Source of the DNA: Saprospirales bacterium | GTDB taxonomy: Bacteria > Bacteroidota > Bacteroidia > Chitinophagales > Saprospiraceae | Direction: 5' to 3' | Assembly (NCBI GenBank): GCA_007695035.1 | Contig: REEO01000009.1 | Location: 62,001 to 126,000 of the forward strand | Length of the DNA stretch: 64,000 nucleotides | Position numbers and translations under genes: made by a program | Notes under the pieces: model-generated | Databases searched by the model: none | What the model saw: only the letters and a program-made list of their open reading frames with translations | Told to the model about the DNA's origin: nothing | Part shown: piece by piece, positions 9,205-18,232 of the stretch | Position numbering within the stretch: position 1 is the first letter of the stretch | Layout of the letters: every line of letters begins with the position of its first letter

Positions 9205-9269
9205 GTTGGTGCAATTTTTTAAACTTCATTTCTCCGCAATAACTACTAGCGTTACGGAGAATATATTGC

Positions 9270-10781
9270 TCACAACTCATCCAACCATTGATCGAAGAGC
9301 TCTTCAAGAAATACCTTAGTGATCTCCACATCATCGGACAGGGCGCGGTCTTGTTCAAGTACCGAAACTCTCTTTCTGTATTCCTGGTGAAGGTCCTTTA
9401 CTTTCGGGGAGAGTTGAATGCCTGGCCTCAGTGAAATGGCTTGCATGGCCGTGAAAAACTCCATGGCCAGAACATTGAAGGTGTTTTTGGTGATTTTCCA
9501 GGTTTTGGTAGCTGCATTAGCTGCCATGCTCACGTGGTCCTCCTGTCCAATGCTTGAAATAATGGTATCCACAGATGCGGGTGTCGCCAGTTGTTTATTG
9601 AGGCTCACCACCGATGCAGCGGAGTATTGCAAAATCATAAAGCCGGAATTGATGCCCGCGTCCATGATCAGGCAAACCGGGAGGCCGCGATGGCCGTTGA
9701 TGAGCTGGTAAATCCTCCGCTCGGAGATGGAAGCAAGTTCGCAGAGTCCAAGCGCCAGATGATCCATGGCAAATGCCACCGGCTGTGCATGGAAGTTCCC
9801 TCCCGAGAGTATTTGATCCTCCTCGGGGAAAATCAGTGGATTGTCCGATACGGAATTGATTTCTGTGTTGAGGATGTCATAGACATTATTGATGTTGTCA
9901 AAACACGCTCCGTGGACCTGTGGAATGCAGCGGAATGAATAGGGATCTTGAACGTGTTGTTTGTCCCTGAGATTAATGTCCGATTCATTCAGCCAGCTCA
10001 GTACTTCCAAAGCCACCTGTGTTTGACCCTCATGAGGCCTGATTTTGTGGATGAGCGGATTAAAAGGTCCTGTTTGGCAGTTAAATGCTTCAAGACTGAG
10101 AGCTGCACAAAGGTTGGCGAGTTTGAGTAACAATTTTGCACGCACTGTTGCGCAAATACCGTAGCCGCTGGAAAACTGGGTGCCATTGATGAGAGCAAGC
10201 CCCTCCTTTGATGCGAGTTTCATAGGCTGCCACCCGTTTTCCTTCAGGTAGTCTTTTGCCTCGACAGTTTTACCTTTCCAGTTCACTTTTCCGGCACCAA
10301 TTAGGGGGAGGCAGAGGTGTGCAAGTGGGGCCAGGTCACCGGATGCTCCCAGTGATCCCTGTTCATACACGACCGGGGACGCTCCCGAATTGTAAAAGTC
10401 GGACAATCGATTGACCAGTTCCAGTCTGACCCCGGAGTGCCCGAGGCTCAGGTTCTTTATTTTTAAAAGCAACATGACCCTGCTGATCTCATCCGGTATG
10501 GTGTCTCCGGTACCACATGCGTGGGAAAGAAGCAGATTTTCCTGCAATTGCTCCAGTTGGTCGTCTTTGATGACCACGTCGCAGAGGTGCCCGAAGCCGG
10601 TGTTAATGCCGTAGTGAATTCCGCCTTTTTGCAGAGTGTTGTCTAAGTATTCCCTACAGCGTACAATGCGGTCCACGGCGTCCTTACCCAGTTGTAATTC
10701 AGCCCCCTTTTTCAGGCAGCGATATATTTCTTCCGGACTGGTATGATGGTTTCCTATGGTCAGTATCTGATCGTGTGACAT
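9270..10781 (-). CDS. hutH: Histidine ammonia-lyase
   Basis: A 503-residue enzyme that deaminates L-histidine to urocanate, the first step of histidine breakdown. The Ala-Ser-Gly triad that cyclises into the MIO cofactor is A146-S147-G148 within GSLGASGDLAPLAHL. The conserved tyrosine loop HYGINTGFG is at about 57-65. Other family blocks include LINGTQF, EAFNCQTGPF and QEDHVSMAANA. I chose ATG 10781; a longer frame from 10889 is open but would overlap the likely promoter at 10887-10894 and adds no conserved sequence. Related tyrosine or phenylalanine lyases share this fold, so substrate is a family inference. No hutU, hutI or hutG gene is nearby. Confidence 0.87.
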   Translation of the reverse strand: MSHDQILTIGNHHTSPEEIYRCLKKGAELQLGKDAVDRIVRCREYLDNTLQKGGIHYGINTGFGHLCDVVIKDDQLEQLQENLLLSHACGTGDTIPDEISRVMLLLKIKNLSLGHSGVRLELVNRLSDFYNSGASPVVYEQGSLGASGDLAPLAHLCLPLIGAGKVNWKGKTVEAKDYLKENGWQPMKLASKEGLALINGTQFSSGYGICATVRAKLLLKLANLCAALSLEAFNCQTGPFNPLIHKIRPHEGQTQVALEVLSWLNESDINLRDKQHVQDPYSFRCIPQVHGACFDNINNVYDILNTEINSVSDNPLIFPEEDQILSGGNFHAQPVAFAMDHLALGLCELASISERRIYQLINGHRGLPVCLIMDAGINSGFMILQYSAASVVSLNKQLATPASVDTIISSIGQEDHVSMAANAATKTWKITKNTFNVLAMEFFTAMQAISLRPGIQLSPKVKDLHQEYRKRVSVLEQDRALSDDVEITKVFLEELFDQWLDEL

Positions 10782-10886
10782 ATGAATTAACCTAATTTTA
10801 TTAAAAAGTCCGATTTGATCCGGGTCCACGGTGTATTGTGGCTTCCCGGCTCTTGGATTTCCATCCATGTAGGTAATGGGAACGGG

Positions 10887-10894
10887 CAAAAATA
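10887..10894 (-). promoter_or_regulatory. Promoter -7 element for hutH (TATTTTTG on minus strand)
   Basis: CAAAAATA on the plus strand reads TATTTTTG on the minus strand, fitting TAnnTTTG. The transcript would start near 10881 and leave about 100 bases of leader before ATG 10781. No good -33 box is seen at 19 bases. Confidence 0.45.
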
Positions 10895-11052
10895 GGGATA
10901 TTTAATCAAGGGGAGAAATGATTTGGTCGAACAGTTAAGTGCCTCAGATAATATTCGCGGGGGAATTAAAGTTATTGGTGAGAAAAATTATCCGTGTGTA
11001 AAGCAATCTGCAAATAAGCGGTTCCGGTTTTAGTAAATCGGATATTTTACCT

Positions 11053-11060
11053 TAATTTTG
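11053..11060 (+). promoter_or_regulatory. Promoter -7 element (TAATTTTG) before the first ompH gene
   Basis: TAATTTTG followed by GCCC lies 13 bases before ATG 11074. A weak T-rich -33 region (TTTTAG, 11028-11033) sits about 19 bases upstream. The transcript leader would be very short. Confidence 0.6.
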
Positions 11061-11073
11061 GCCCTTTAAACAA

Positions 11074-11589
11074 ATGAAAATTATGAAAAACACTATTCTA
11101 AGCCTGCTCGGTTTTGCAATGTTTGCCGGGACCTTGAGTGCTCAGCAAGTAGCTGTGGTAGATGTGGCCAAGGTGCTGGAAAATGTTGATGAATATCGCC
11201 AGGCTCAGCGAGAGCTCGATAATATAGCAGCGGGTTGGCAACGTGAAATAGCGGAGGAATACGACAAAATTCGCAGTATGTACAATCGCTATCAATCGGA
11301 GCAAGTGTTACTATCGGATGAGCAGCGCGCAGAAAGGGAAGAGGAAATAATGGACAAGGAAAAGGAAGTTCGCGAATTGCAGCGTGCCCGTTTTGGACCT
11401 GAAGGTGAGTTGTTCAGAAAGCGCCAGGAATTGGTGGCCCCCATCCAGGATAGAGTCTATGGAGTAATTGAGGAATACGCCAATTCACGTGGATTTGATA
11501 TTATCTTTGATAAGAGTAGTGAAGCCGGTTTGATTTTTGTCGGTGACCGCTTCGACAAGACCGAAGATATCCTCAGGAGAATAAATTAA
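11074..11589 (+). CDS. OmpH/Skp family periplasmic chaperone (first copy)
   Basis: A 171-residue exported protein of the OmpH/Skp family. Skp proteins form trimeric, tentacled chaperones that hold unfolded outer-membrane proteins in the periplasm. A signal peptide occupies about residues 1-23, ending LSAQ. The mature protein opens with the family strand QQVAVVDVAKVLENV, has a long charged coiled coil at about 45-125 and closes with the strand GFDIIFDKSSEAGLIFV. ATG 11083 three codons on could also be the start. It is followed 101 bp later by a second member with its own promoter. Confidence 0.88.
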   Translation: MKIMKNTILSLLGFAMFAGTLSAQQVAVVDVAKVLENVDEYRQAQRELDNIAAGWQREIAEEYDKIRSMYNRYQSEQVLLSDEQRAEREEEIMDKEKEVRELQRARFGPEGELFRKRQELVAPIQDRVYGVIEEYANSRGFDIIFDKSSEAGLIFVGDRFDKTEDILRRIN

Positions 11590-11633
11590 TCGTTATATAA
11601 ATGTGTCATGGTGTAAGTGGAAGTTATATTTGC

Positions 11634-11641
11634 TACATTTG
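11634..11641 (+). promoter_or_regulatory. Promoter -7 element (TACATTTG) before the second ompH gene
   Basis: TACATTTG fits TAnnTTTG and lies 49 bases before ATG 11691. The -33 box is poor. It suggests the second gene can be transcribed independently of the first. Confidence 0.5.
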
Positions 11642-11690
11642 CGCCCGGTATTGAAAATCGCAGAAATTTTTAATTGTAAAAACCAGATCG

Positions 11691-12212
11691 ATGAAAAAAA
11701 CAGGCATTTTACTGTTCGCATCTGTCCTGCTATTCACTGCGGGATTAGCCAATAATTTGTTTGCCCAAAAGGTCGCACACTTAAATTCAGCTCAAATACT
11801 TTCCGAAATGCCAGAGGTCTTGGCTGCCGACGCTGAGCTCGAAACGCTCCAACAGCAGCTCGTAGCACAAGCACAGCGTAAGGTTGAAGCCCTTCAGAGA
11901 GATTATCAGGAATTGATGCAAAGAGAACAACAGGGTGATCTTTCTCCGCGCCAAATGCAGGAAGAGCAAATGAAGTTGAGAGAAAAGGAAATGGAACTGC
12001 AGCAAGAGGATCAGAAAATTCAACAAACACTGATGCGCAAGCGCGAGGAGTTGTTGGACCCCATTATTGATAAGGTGCAGCGAGCCATTGAAGAGGTGGC
12101 GCGTGAAAACAACTTTGACTATGTGCTCGACACCAGTGCAGGTACTGTATTGTACTTTGATGAGTCCATGAATATTGGTGCACTCGTTAGAGAAAAATTA
12201 GAGATAAATTAA
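11691..12212 (+). CDS. OmpH/Skp family periplasmic chaperone (second copy)
   Basis: A 173-residue exported protein of the OmpH/Skp family. The signal peptide is about residues 1-25 (MKKTGILLFA... NLFAQ). The strand KVAHLNSAQILSEMPEV follows, then a coiled coil rich in glutamine and glutamate at about 45-125, and the closing strand NFDYVLDTSAGTVLYFDES. It differs from the upstream copy through most of the coil, so the two are old paralogues. A strong terminator follows. Tandem Skp genes are common in Bacteroidota and may reflect a heavy load of outer-membrane barrels and T9SS parts. Confidence 0.88.
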   Translation: MKKTGILLFASVLLFTAGLANNLFAQKVAHLNSAQILSEMPEVLAADAELETLQQQLVAQAQRKVEALQRDYQELMQREQQGDLSPRQMQEEQMKLREKEMELQQEDQKIQQTLMRKREELLDPIIDKVQRAIEEVARENNFDYVLDTSAGTVLYFDESMNIGALVREKLEIN

Positions 12213-12259
12213 GCCGAGCGAATTCAGAAGATTTACACTGAATTGATCTCAAGTACAAG

Positions 12260-12297
12260 CCCTCAAACGCTAAATTGCTGTGTTTGAGGGTTTTTTT
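12260..12297 (+). terminator. Intrinsic terminator after the ompH pair
   Basis: A perfect 9-base stem, CCCTCAAAC (12260-12268) with GTTTGAGGG (12282-12290), is followed by seven T. It touches the end of the convergent trhO gene. Confidence 0.9.
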
Positions 12298-13357
12298 ATG
12301 TGATGTGCTCCAATTCTTTGCCCTGTCCGGGTTTATAAGCTTTATAGCGGCCTTTACCGCATTTGGTGCCATTGAATTCTTCCGTTTTCCTCAACTCCCG
12401 TTGTTGCTCGAGGGGCAGCTTGATGAAGTCCCTGCATTTGGCAGAGCAGCAATGGTTGTATTTTTGGGCACAGTCTGCACATTGTATGAACAGTATGTGA
12501 CAGGCGTCGTTGGCACAGTTGACGTGCTCGTCACAAGCTTTTCCGCACTGATGGCAGCGGGCGATAACCTCCTCGGAAATACGCTCTCCAAGCCGTTCGT
12601 CAAAAACAAAGTTCTTGCCCACGAATTTATTTTCAAGTCCTTTTTTTCTGACCTGCCGGGCGTACTCTATGATCCCGCCCTCGAGTTGATGTACCTTTTT
12701 AAAGCCCCGGTGCTTGAAATAAGCACTGGCCTTTTCACAGCGAATACCACCGGTGCAGTACATCACAATGTTTTTATCCTTTTTGTTGCTGAGGATATTC
12801 TCCACCTCAGGAAGGGCCTCGCGAAAGGTCTCTACATCGGGGCAAATGGCGTTCTCAAAATGACCGACTTCTGACTCGTAGTGATTCCGCATGTCCACTA
12901 TCACTGTATCCGGGTCCTCAGCCAGTTCGTTGAATTTTTCAGCAGGCAGGTGGATTCCTTTGTCTGAGGGGTCGAAAGAATCGTCATTGAGTCCGTCAGC
13001 CACAATTTTGTGCCGCACCTTGATGGTTAACTTAAAGAAGGACTTCCCGTCGTCTTCAATGGCCGTGTTCAGCCTGATGCCATTCAGTTTTGGATTCAGG
13101 TTGTAGATGTAGTCGTTTAGTGCTTCAAAGTTTTCTTCGGGTACCGATATCTGCGCATTGATACCCTCTGAAGCAACGTAAACCCTCCCCAGTACCTTTA
13201 GTTGGTCTAATTGCCTGAACAATTCATTGCGTAAAGCGTGAGAGTCCTCAATTTTGAAGTACTGATAAAAGGAAAGTGTTCGCCTTTGAATCTTCTCAGA
13301 TAAAAGCTTTTCCTTCAATTCTTCCCGGTTGATCCTGTTGAACAGCAATTTTTGCAT
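12296..13357 (-). CDS. trhO: tRNA uridine(34) hydroxylase TrhO (rhodanese-type)
   Basis: A 353-residue protein of the YceA/TrhO family, which hydroxylates uridine 34 of certain tRNAs in an oxygen-dependent way. An N-terminal ferredoxin-like domain (about 25-125, with [12 protein letters not shown]) precedes a rhodanese domain (about 150-245) with the active-site loop [10 protein letters not shown] and its cysteine C201. The C-terminus is a cysteine-rich tail ([20 protein letters not shown]), probably metal binding, present in many longer family members. Length is typical of the Bacteroidota form. The stop codon lies within the terminator of the convergent ompH gene. Confidence 0.9.
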   Translation of the reverse strand: MQKLLFNRINREELKEKLLSEKIQRRTLSFYQYFKIEDSHALRNELFRQLDQLKVLGRVYVASEGINAQISVPEENFEALNDYIYNLNPKLNGIRLNTAIEDDGKSFFKLTIKVRHKIVADGLNDDSFDPSDKGIHLPAEKFNELAEDPDTVIVDMRNHYESEVGHFENAICPDVETFREALPEVENILSNKKDKNIVMYCTGGIRCEKASAYFKHRGFKKVHQLEGGIIEYARQVRKKGLENKFVGKNFVFDERLGERISEEVIARCHQCGKACDEHVNCANDACHILFIQCADCAQKYNHCCSAKCRDFIKLPLEQQRELRKTEEFNGTKCGKGRYKAYKPGQGKELEHIT

Positions 13358-13467
13358 GGTGGATTAATGACCCTTTTGTATAAGTTAATGGTAAATATCT
13401 CTAACTTCTCAGCAGATATTTTTTAGCGAAAACACTCTGGAAATAGTGATTCTCAAGCAGCAAAGGT

Positions 13468-13491
13468 AAAAAAAAGACTCCATTTGGAGCC
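13468..13491 (-). terminator. Intrinsic terminator after the SCP2-domain gene
   Basis: Read on the minus strand, GGCTCC-AAAT-GGAGTC forms a tight hairpin followed by eight T (plus-strand A run 13468-13475). It lies about 70 bases downstream of the SCP2-domain gene stop. Confidence 0.7.
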
Positions 13492-13558
13492 AGCTTGGGC
13501 TTTTTCAGTGACGTGGGAATGATGGTAAAGGGGAGCCGACATTAAAAATGGCCGAAAA

Positions 13559-13879
13559 TTACTTCATCAGGCCAAAAATTTTGGCATAGCGTGTGAGCTC
13601 TCCCTGGTTGCTGACCTTGATCTGTCCTGTCAGCAGAGCTATCAGCGGATTAACTTCTCTATTGACGACCATCATGAAGTTTTTTGCCTTCCCCTTAACC
13701 ACGCATTTTGGGGTGCGTTGAAGGCCCTCCAAAACCAATATTTCTCCATTTTCTACTAAAACAGTGAGTTGCCCACCCCCTTCACCTGATAGATCGAAGT
13801 GAAAACAGGTGTTGCTGTCTTTAATACTCTCCGAGGAAACTCTCCCGGGCAAGGCTTTTACAAATTCAGCTGCGGTCAT
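13559..13879 (-). CDS. Small SCP2 sterol-binding domain protein
   Basis: A 106-residue protein made of a single SCP2-like domain, a fold with a hydrophobic lipid-binding tunnel. The core pattern is visible in HFDLSGEGGGQLTVLVENGE, followed by PKCVVKGKAKNFMMVVNRE and the C-terminal LLTGQIKVSNQGELTRYAKI, in which GQIK..G marks the family. There is no signal peptide, so it should be cytoplasmic. Bacterial single-domain members are poorly characterised and the ligand is unknown. It has its own -7 element and a terminator, so it is a one-gene unit. Confidence 0.75.
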   Translation of the reverse strand: MTAAEFVKALPGRVSSESIKDSNTCFHFDLSGEGGGQLTVLVENGEILVLEGLQRTPKCVVKGKAKNFMMVVNREVNPLIALLTGQIKVSNQGELTRYAKIFGLMK

Positions 13880-13897
13880 TTAATTATGGATTTGGCC

Positions 13898-13905
13898 CAA
13901 AATTA
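13898..13905 (-). promoter_or_regulatory. Promoter -7 element (TAATTTTG on minus strand)
   Basis: CAAAATTA on the plus strand reads TAATTTTG then GGCC on the minus strand, 18 bases before the ATG at 13879. The same TAATTTTGG extension occurs before the first ompH gene, mscS and pdhB. Confidence 0.5.
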
Positions 13906-13958
13906 ATTAATTGTTTGGAAAACCCATACTCGATTTTCAGATTAGGATAATTTACCCT

Positions 13959-14684
13959 TTAAGTTCCCTCATCTTGTTGGGCAAATACCCTTCTGAGAAG
14001 GTCGGAAGTTCGCTTATTGATATCGTGACGAATGGATCTTTCCTCAACAGCGATACGATCGAAGAGGGCATCCAGTGCCTGGTTGGTCACATAGTCATCC
14101 AATCGCGGGTTGGATTCCTCAATAAAGGGAATTTGGTTGTAGGCGTTTACGGCATTTTCCCAGTATTCCAGTGCATTGAATTTTTCAAGGGCATCTAATA
14201 TCACTGGATTAAATTCGTCGTAAAGACTTTCTCTTGTAGAGAGTATGAGGTAGTTGGTAGCCGCGTAATCATCTCCTCTGAGTATGTCCCATGCATCGCG
14301 AACGGTCATTTGCCGGATAGCATCTCTGAAGATGGGAGTGGCCCTGCTGACTGCGTCTTCTGCACTTCGATTGATTCGCTCAAGTACTATACTTTCCACC
14401 TGGAAAAAGCCGGGTACGCGCTGCAGTCGGTCTGTAATCTGTCGTGCTTCCGAAGGCAGCAGAATTTTATAATCGGTCTCCAAAAATCCGTCTCTGGTGC
14501 CAAGGAAACCCACACCTGATTCCACTCCCTTATTCAGCGCCTCTTTGAGACCCATGGCCACCTCTTCATCGGATAATGGACGCTCGCTTGCGATGTCTAA
14601 AATCCTTCGCATATCACTCGAAGAACAGCCTTGAAGTGTGACGGCCAAAAGGAGGATGACTGCTGTTGCTTTTATTGGGAACAT
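13959..14684 (-). CDS. DUF4197 family lipoprotein
   Basis: A 241-residue lipoprotein of the DUF4197 family, function unknown. The N-terminus is a lipoprotein signal, with the lipobox LQGC placing the lipidated cysteine at residue 20. The mature part is helical, with typical stretches MGLKEALNKGVESGV, KILLPSEA, and VRDAWDILRGDDYAATNYL. The C-terminus, ALDALFDRIAVEERSIRHD followed by TSDLLRRVF, also fits the family. The lipobox predicts membrane attachment, in inner or outer leaflet. It diverges from the GT2 gene, with only about 90 bp between coding regions. Confidence 0.8.
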   Translation of the reverse strand: MFPIKATAVILLLAVTLQGCSSSDMRRILDIASERPLSDEEVAMGLKEALNKGVESGVGFLGTRDGFLETDYKILLPSEARQITDRLQRVPGFFQVESIVLERINRSAEDAVSRATPIFRDAIRQMTVRDAWDILRGDDYAATNYLILSTRESLYDEFNPVILDALEKFNALEYWENAVNAYNQIPFIEESNPRLDDYVTNQALDALFDRIAVEERSIRHDINKRTSDLLRRVFAQQDEGT

Positions 14685-14736
14685 ACTTTATTATTTGTGA
14701 GTCTTTTCATTTCAAGGTGAAGATAATCAATAATTG

Positions 14737-14744
14737 TAACTTTG
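14737..14744 (+). promoter_or_regulatory. Promoter -7 element (TAACTTTG) before the GT2 gene
   Basis: TAACTTTG fits TAnnTTTG. Its last three bases are the TTG at 14742-14744 that could be read as a start codon, so transcription should begin after that TTG and the GTG at 14772 becomes the better start. No convincing -33 box. Confidence 0.5.
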
Positions 14745-14771
14745 TCACTGCATAAAATATTTACTCCACAG

Positions 14772-15599
14772 GTGGCAAAAGCGAATTTTTTCATAACCGT
14801 AATCCTTACAACCTACAATCAGGCCGAATGGTTAAAAAAATCTCTGGCCGGATTTGAGTTGCAAACGGACCTGGATTTTGAGCTTTTGGTCGCGGATGAC
14901 GGCTCAGGTGATGAGACTCGCCGTGTTATTGAGGAATTTAAAAGCAGTAACAAATTAAATCTGAGGCATATATGGCATGAGGACATTGGTTTTCGAAAAT
15001 GTACCATCCTGAATAAAGCCATAGTGGAAAGCCGGGGAGATTATTTGATTTTTTCCGATGGCGACTGCATACCGCGAAAGGATTTTGTAGAGCGTCACAG
15101 GAGATTTGCTGAAGGCGGTAAGTTTCTCAGCGGAGGCTATTTCAAGTTGCATGAAAAACCCTCAGTTCAAATTGGGGGGGAGGACATTTTACAGCAGAGA
15201 CCTTTCAGTGCCATGTGGTTGCTGAAAAATGGACAACCCTTTACTTTCCGCTTATTGAAATTGATAAAATCTGAGGGATTGGGTAAAGTCCTTGATTTAA
15301 TAACACCTACCCGGGCGAGTTGGAACGGACATAATGTAAGTGGCTGGAAGCGAGATATTGTTGCTGTTAATGGTTACAATGAGGACATGCAGTACGGAGG
15401 ACTGGACCGGGAATTGGGTGAGCGACTCGAAAATGCAGGTATCTCCGGTAAACAGATTCGGTACCGGGCCATTTGCGTGCATCTCGATCACCCCAGGCCC
15501 TACCGCACCAAGGATACCCTGGAAAAGAACAAAGCCATTCGGAAGAAGGTGAAAGAAAAGGGCATTACCATTACTCCCAATGGCATTTCAAAGAACTGA
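14772..15599 (+). CDS. Family 2 glycosyltransferase
   Basis: A GT-A fold glycosyltransferase of family 2 (275 residues from GTG 14772; 285 if TTG 14742 is used). The opening strand ITVILTTYNQAEWL, the nucleotide-binding VADDGSGDETR and the metal-binding DGDC motif in LIFSDGDCIPR are all present. The C-terminal half contains WNGHNVSGWKRDIVAVNGYN followed by YGGLDRELGERL, as in the galactosyltransferase-type C-terminal domain. No ATG start exists in the open frame. I prefer GTG because TTG lies inside the likely promoter and GTG places the first strand six residues in. It probably adds a sugar to a surface polysaccharide; donor and acceptor are unknown. Confidence 0.82.
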   Translation: MAKANFFITVILTTYNQAEWLKKSLAGFELQTDLDFELLVADDGSGDETRRVIEEFKSSNKLNLRHIWHEDIGFRKCTILNKAIVESRGDYLIFSDGDCIPRKDFVERHRRFAEGGKFLSGGYFKLHEKPSVQIGGEDILQQRPFSAMWLLKNGQPFTFRLLKLIKSEGLGKVLDLITPTRASWNGHNVSGWKRDIVAVNGYNEDMQYGGLDRELGERLENAGISGKQIRYRAICVHLDHPRPYRTKDTLEKNKAIRKKVKEKGITITPNGISKN

Positions 15600-15670
15600 A
15601 TTCGACCAATTGGATTTCCCATTTTTCTCGTGGAATAGAGGCGAAATTCACTCCCAAATTTGAATTATCA

Positions 15671-18232
15671 TCAGGCGGCATTTCTCGCAGCGTTGATGAT
15701 GCCGTACATACATCGCAAAACCAGGTTTTGAAGGGAGGCTTTTTGGCTTTCGCTCAATTCACTGTGATTCATCACCAGTTGTTGCAGGGCGTATTGTTGA
15801 ATAGAAATTACCGGCAAAATAATCCGCTCCCTGATCTCAATAGATTTCCTTGAAACGGGATTGTCTTCTAACAACATTGCCTGGCCGGAGATATCTAAAA
15901 GCCATTTTTGTGATAGTTCAAATTCGGATTTTATGCGTTGCAGGAATTCCCCAAATTCCGGGTGTTCCTTAAGGTATGCGGTAGCCGGGAAAAAGGATTT
16001 GGCCACGGACTGCATACTATTTCCCAAAAGCGCTTTAAAAAATGGGGACTTCTGGTACAGTTCCCGGACTTCGTTTAGCCTGCCTTGCTCAGCCATTTTT
16101 TCCACGGCAGACCCCAGTCCGTAGTAGCCGGGGACGTTTTGTTTCATCTGCGCCCACGAACCTACAAAGGGAATGGCGCGCAGGTCCTCAAATCTAAAGG
16201 GTTTGTCGCCCGCTCGTTTTACGGGGCGGGAACCGATATTGGTTTTGCCAAAAAAGCGGAGCGGGGTGGCCTTTTCCAGATAGCTCACAAAAGCGGGGTC
16301 TTTCTTCAACCTGACATAGGCACTCCGGCTCTCTGCTGCGAGTTCGTGTAAAAGCGAGCGCTGTTGCTTTTCAAAGGGTATCTGACGCTCCGGATAAATG
16401 GCATTTTCGAGAGTGGAAGTCAGCAGTTGTTCGATGTTAAAGGTACAGGCCAGGGAATTCCCAAAATTTGAACTGATGGTTTGTCCTTGAATAGTGAGTT
16501 GGATTTCTTCCGATTCTATATCGGACCCGAGTGAGGAATAAAAGTCGTGCGTATTTCCTCCCCCACGGGCAGGTGGTCCTCCCCTGCCATCAAAAAATAC
16601 AGCCTCAATTCCGTAATTTCGCGAGATTTTGGTCAGCTCTTCCTTGGCTGTGAAAATGGAGTAATTGGCCTGCAGGTATCCACCGTCCTTGGTCCCGTCT
16701 GAAAATCCCAGCATAATGACCTGTCGGTTTTCCCTCGATTCCAGATGATCCCGGTAAGAGGGTGTCAGATAAAGGGACTCCATGACTTTGTGGGCGGTAG
16801 CCAGATCGTCAATGCTTTCGAATAAAGGGATGACATCCAAAGGTGGCTTTTTGGTGCCAAAAACCTTGCGCGCCAGGGTGTACACAAAAATCACATCAGC
16901 TGCTTTCATGCTGTTGCTGATAATGTATCTGCAGCAGCCCGGTTCTCCATTTCGCTTTTGAATCTCCGGTATGACTTCAAAAGTCCTGATCATTTCCCGG
17001 TGGAACTCATCTAGTTCTGCGTCTGTTTTAAGACTTTCTGCCCGGGAGGCCATGGATTCGAGTTTTTCAGCTTCTTCGGAGGGGTTGTCCCCGGTGTATT
17101 GATCGAGGTCTTCACCGGTCAGGGCAGCCCAGAGGTCCTGGTGTTTTCTACTGTCCTGCCTCACGTCCATGGGCGCCATATGAAATTTAAAAATGTGGGT
17201 TTTTAGTATAAACCCATCGAGCAGGTCTAAAAACAGTGCCTGATGTCGCTCGATCAACGCGGCTCTGGCCTTGTTCAAGTCCTCTTTCAGTTCCTCAAAA
17301 GCGGAATAGCCCCGGTTGGGTTCGCCATACACCGCATTGAAGATTTTCCGCTCGGCGTCGAGAATGATTTCCTCGACCCCTTTAAAAGTGATCCTCCTTC
17401 TCAATTGGCGGATATCTCTGTAATAGCATTTTAGAGCGGTTTCTCTCAGCCTGTCTGCAACCTTCAGGGTGGTTTCGTGGGTTACAAAAGGATTGCCATC
17501 GCGGTCCCCTCCGGGCCAAAAACCCACACTGACCAACTGGTGATTAGAAAAGGTCTTTTTGCTCGCAGAGGCAAAGTCCTCTATTTTGCTCACAATGGCA
17601 GGGATAACCCGGTAAAATACATTTTCGAGGTACCAGCATAAACTCACGGCTTCGTCGAAGGGAGTGGGCTTGGTCCTGTTGATGAATGGGGTTTTTCCCA
17701 GTTGCTGTAACAACAGGTCGATTTGATGCAAGTCGTTGTCCCGGATGGCCTGCTCCAGGTCAGTTATGATGGCCAGTACATTGCCCGGGTAAAATTGAGT
17801 CGGGTGGGCAGTGAGTACGATTCTGAGACCGAATTGATTGAGCTTTTCCAACAGCGCTCCATTCCGCCCTTCTGCCGATACCCTGGAAATGAGCTGACTC
17901 AGCGAACCCTTGCCAGTTCCGTCGTTTATTTTTTCAAAGGTCCCGTCCTCCACGGAATCAAACAATACCACCTGCCGCTCGACATACTGAATAAACCGAT
18001 ACAGTAGGTCAAATTTTCCCGATTGATCCAGCTCGGGTTGGTATTCCTCAAAAAACTCCTCTATAATTTCCACCGGATCCTTTCCCCTGGTGAAGTTTTT
18101 CTGGCAGTGCTGTTCAAAAAGCGGGAGCAAGGTGCCGGTTTCGTAAATATCCTCAAAAGGCAGGTTGAGAAACAGGCTGTTGAATACCAAAAAACGGTTT
18201 TCTACTATCTCGCGGTAATTTTTTTCGGCCAT
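15671..18232 (-). CDS. ppc: Phosphoenolpyruvate carboxylase
   Basis: An 853-residue enzyme that carboxylates PEP to oxaloacetate, replenishing the TCA cycle. The catalytic motifs are present in order: TAHPT with H143, VGFWPGGDRDGNP, GFSDGTKDGGY, and the loop FFDGRGGPPARGGG. Relative to E. coli PEPC the loop has Asp in place of His (FHGRGG) and the C-terminus ends RNAA instead of RNTG. I believe the DGRGGPPARGGG form is common in Bacteroidota, so this is a lineage variant and not damage. Length is close to the usual 880-930. It stands alone upstream of a T9SS cargo gene on the same strand. Confidence 0.95.
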   Translation of the reverse strand: MAEKNYREIVENRFLVFNSLFLNLPFEDIYETGTLLPLFEQHCQKNFTRGKDPVEIIEEFFEEYQPELDQSGKFDLLYRFIQYVERQVVLFDSVEDGTFEKINDGTGKGSLSQLISRVSAEGRNGALLEKLNQFGLRIVLTAHPTQFYPGNVLAIITDLEQAIRDNDLHQIDLLLQQLGKTPFINRTKPTPFDEAVSLCWYLENVFYRVIPAIVSKIEDFASASKKTFSNHQLVSVGFWPGGDRDGNPFVTHETTLKVADRLRETALKCYYRDIRQLRRRITFKGVEEIILDAERKIFNAVYGEPNRGYSAFEELKEDLNKARAALIERHQALFLDLLDGFILKTHIFKFHMAPMDVRQDSRKHQDLWAALTGEDLDQYTGDNPSEEAEKLESMASRAESLKTDAELDEFHREMIRTFEVIPEIQKRNGEPGCCRYIISNSMKAADVIFVYTLARKVFGTKKPPLDVIPLFESIDDLATAHKVMESLYLTPSYRDHLESRENRQVIMLGFSDGTKDGGYLQANYSIFTAKEELTKISRNYGIEAVFFDGRGGPPARGGGNTHDFYSSLGSDIESEEIQLTIQGQTISSNFGNSLACTFNIEQLLTSTLENAIYPERQIPFEKQQRSLLHELAAESRSAYVRLKKDPAFVSYLEKATPLRFFGKTNIGSRPVKRAGDKPFRFEDLRAIPFVGSWAQMKQNVPGYYGLGSAVEKMAEQGRLNEVRELYQKSPFFKALLGNSMQSVAKSFFPATAYLKEHPEFGEFLQRIKSEFELSQKWLLDISGQAMLLEDNPVSRKSIEIRERIILPVISIQQYALQQLVMNHSELSESQKASLQNLVLRCMYGIINAARNAA

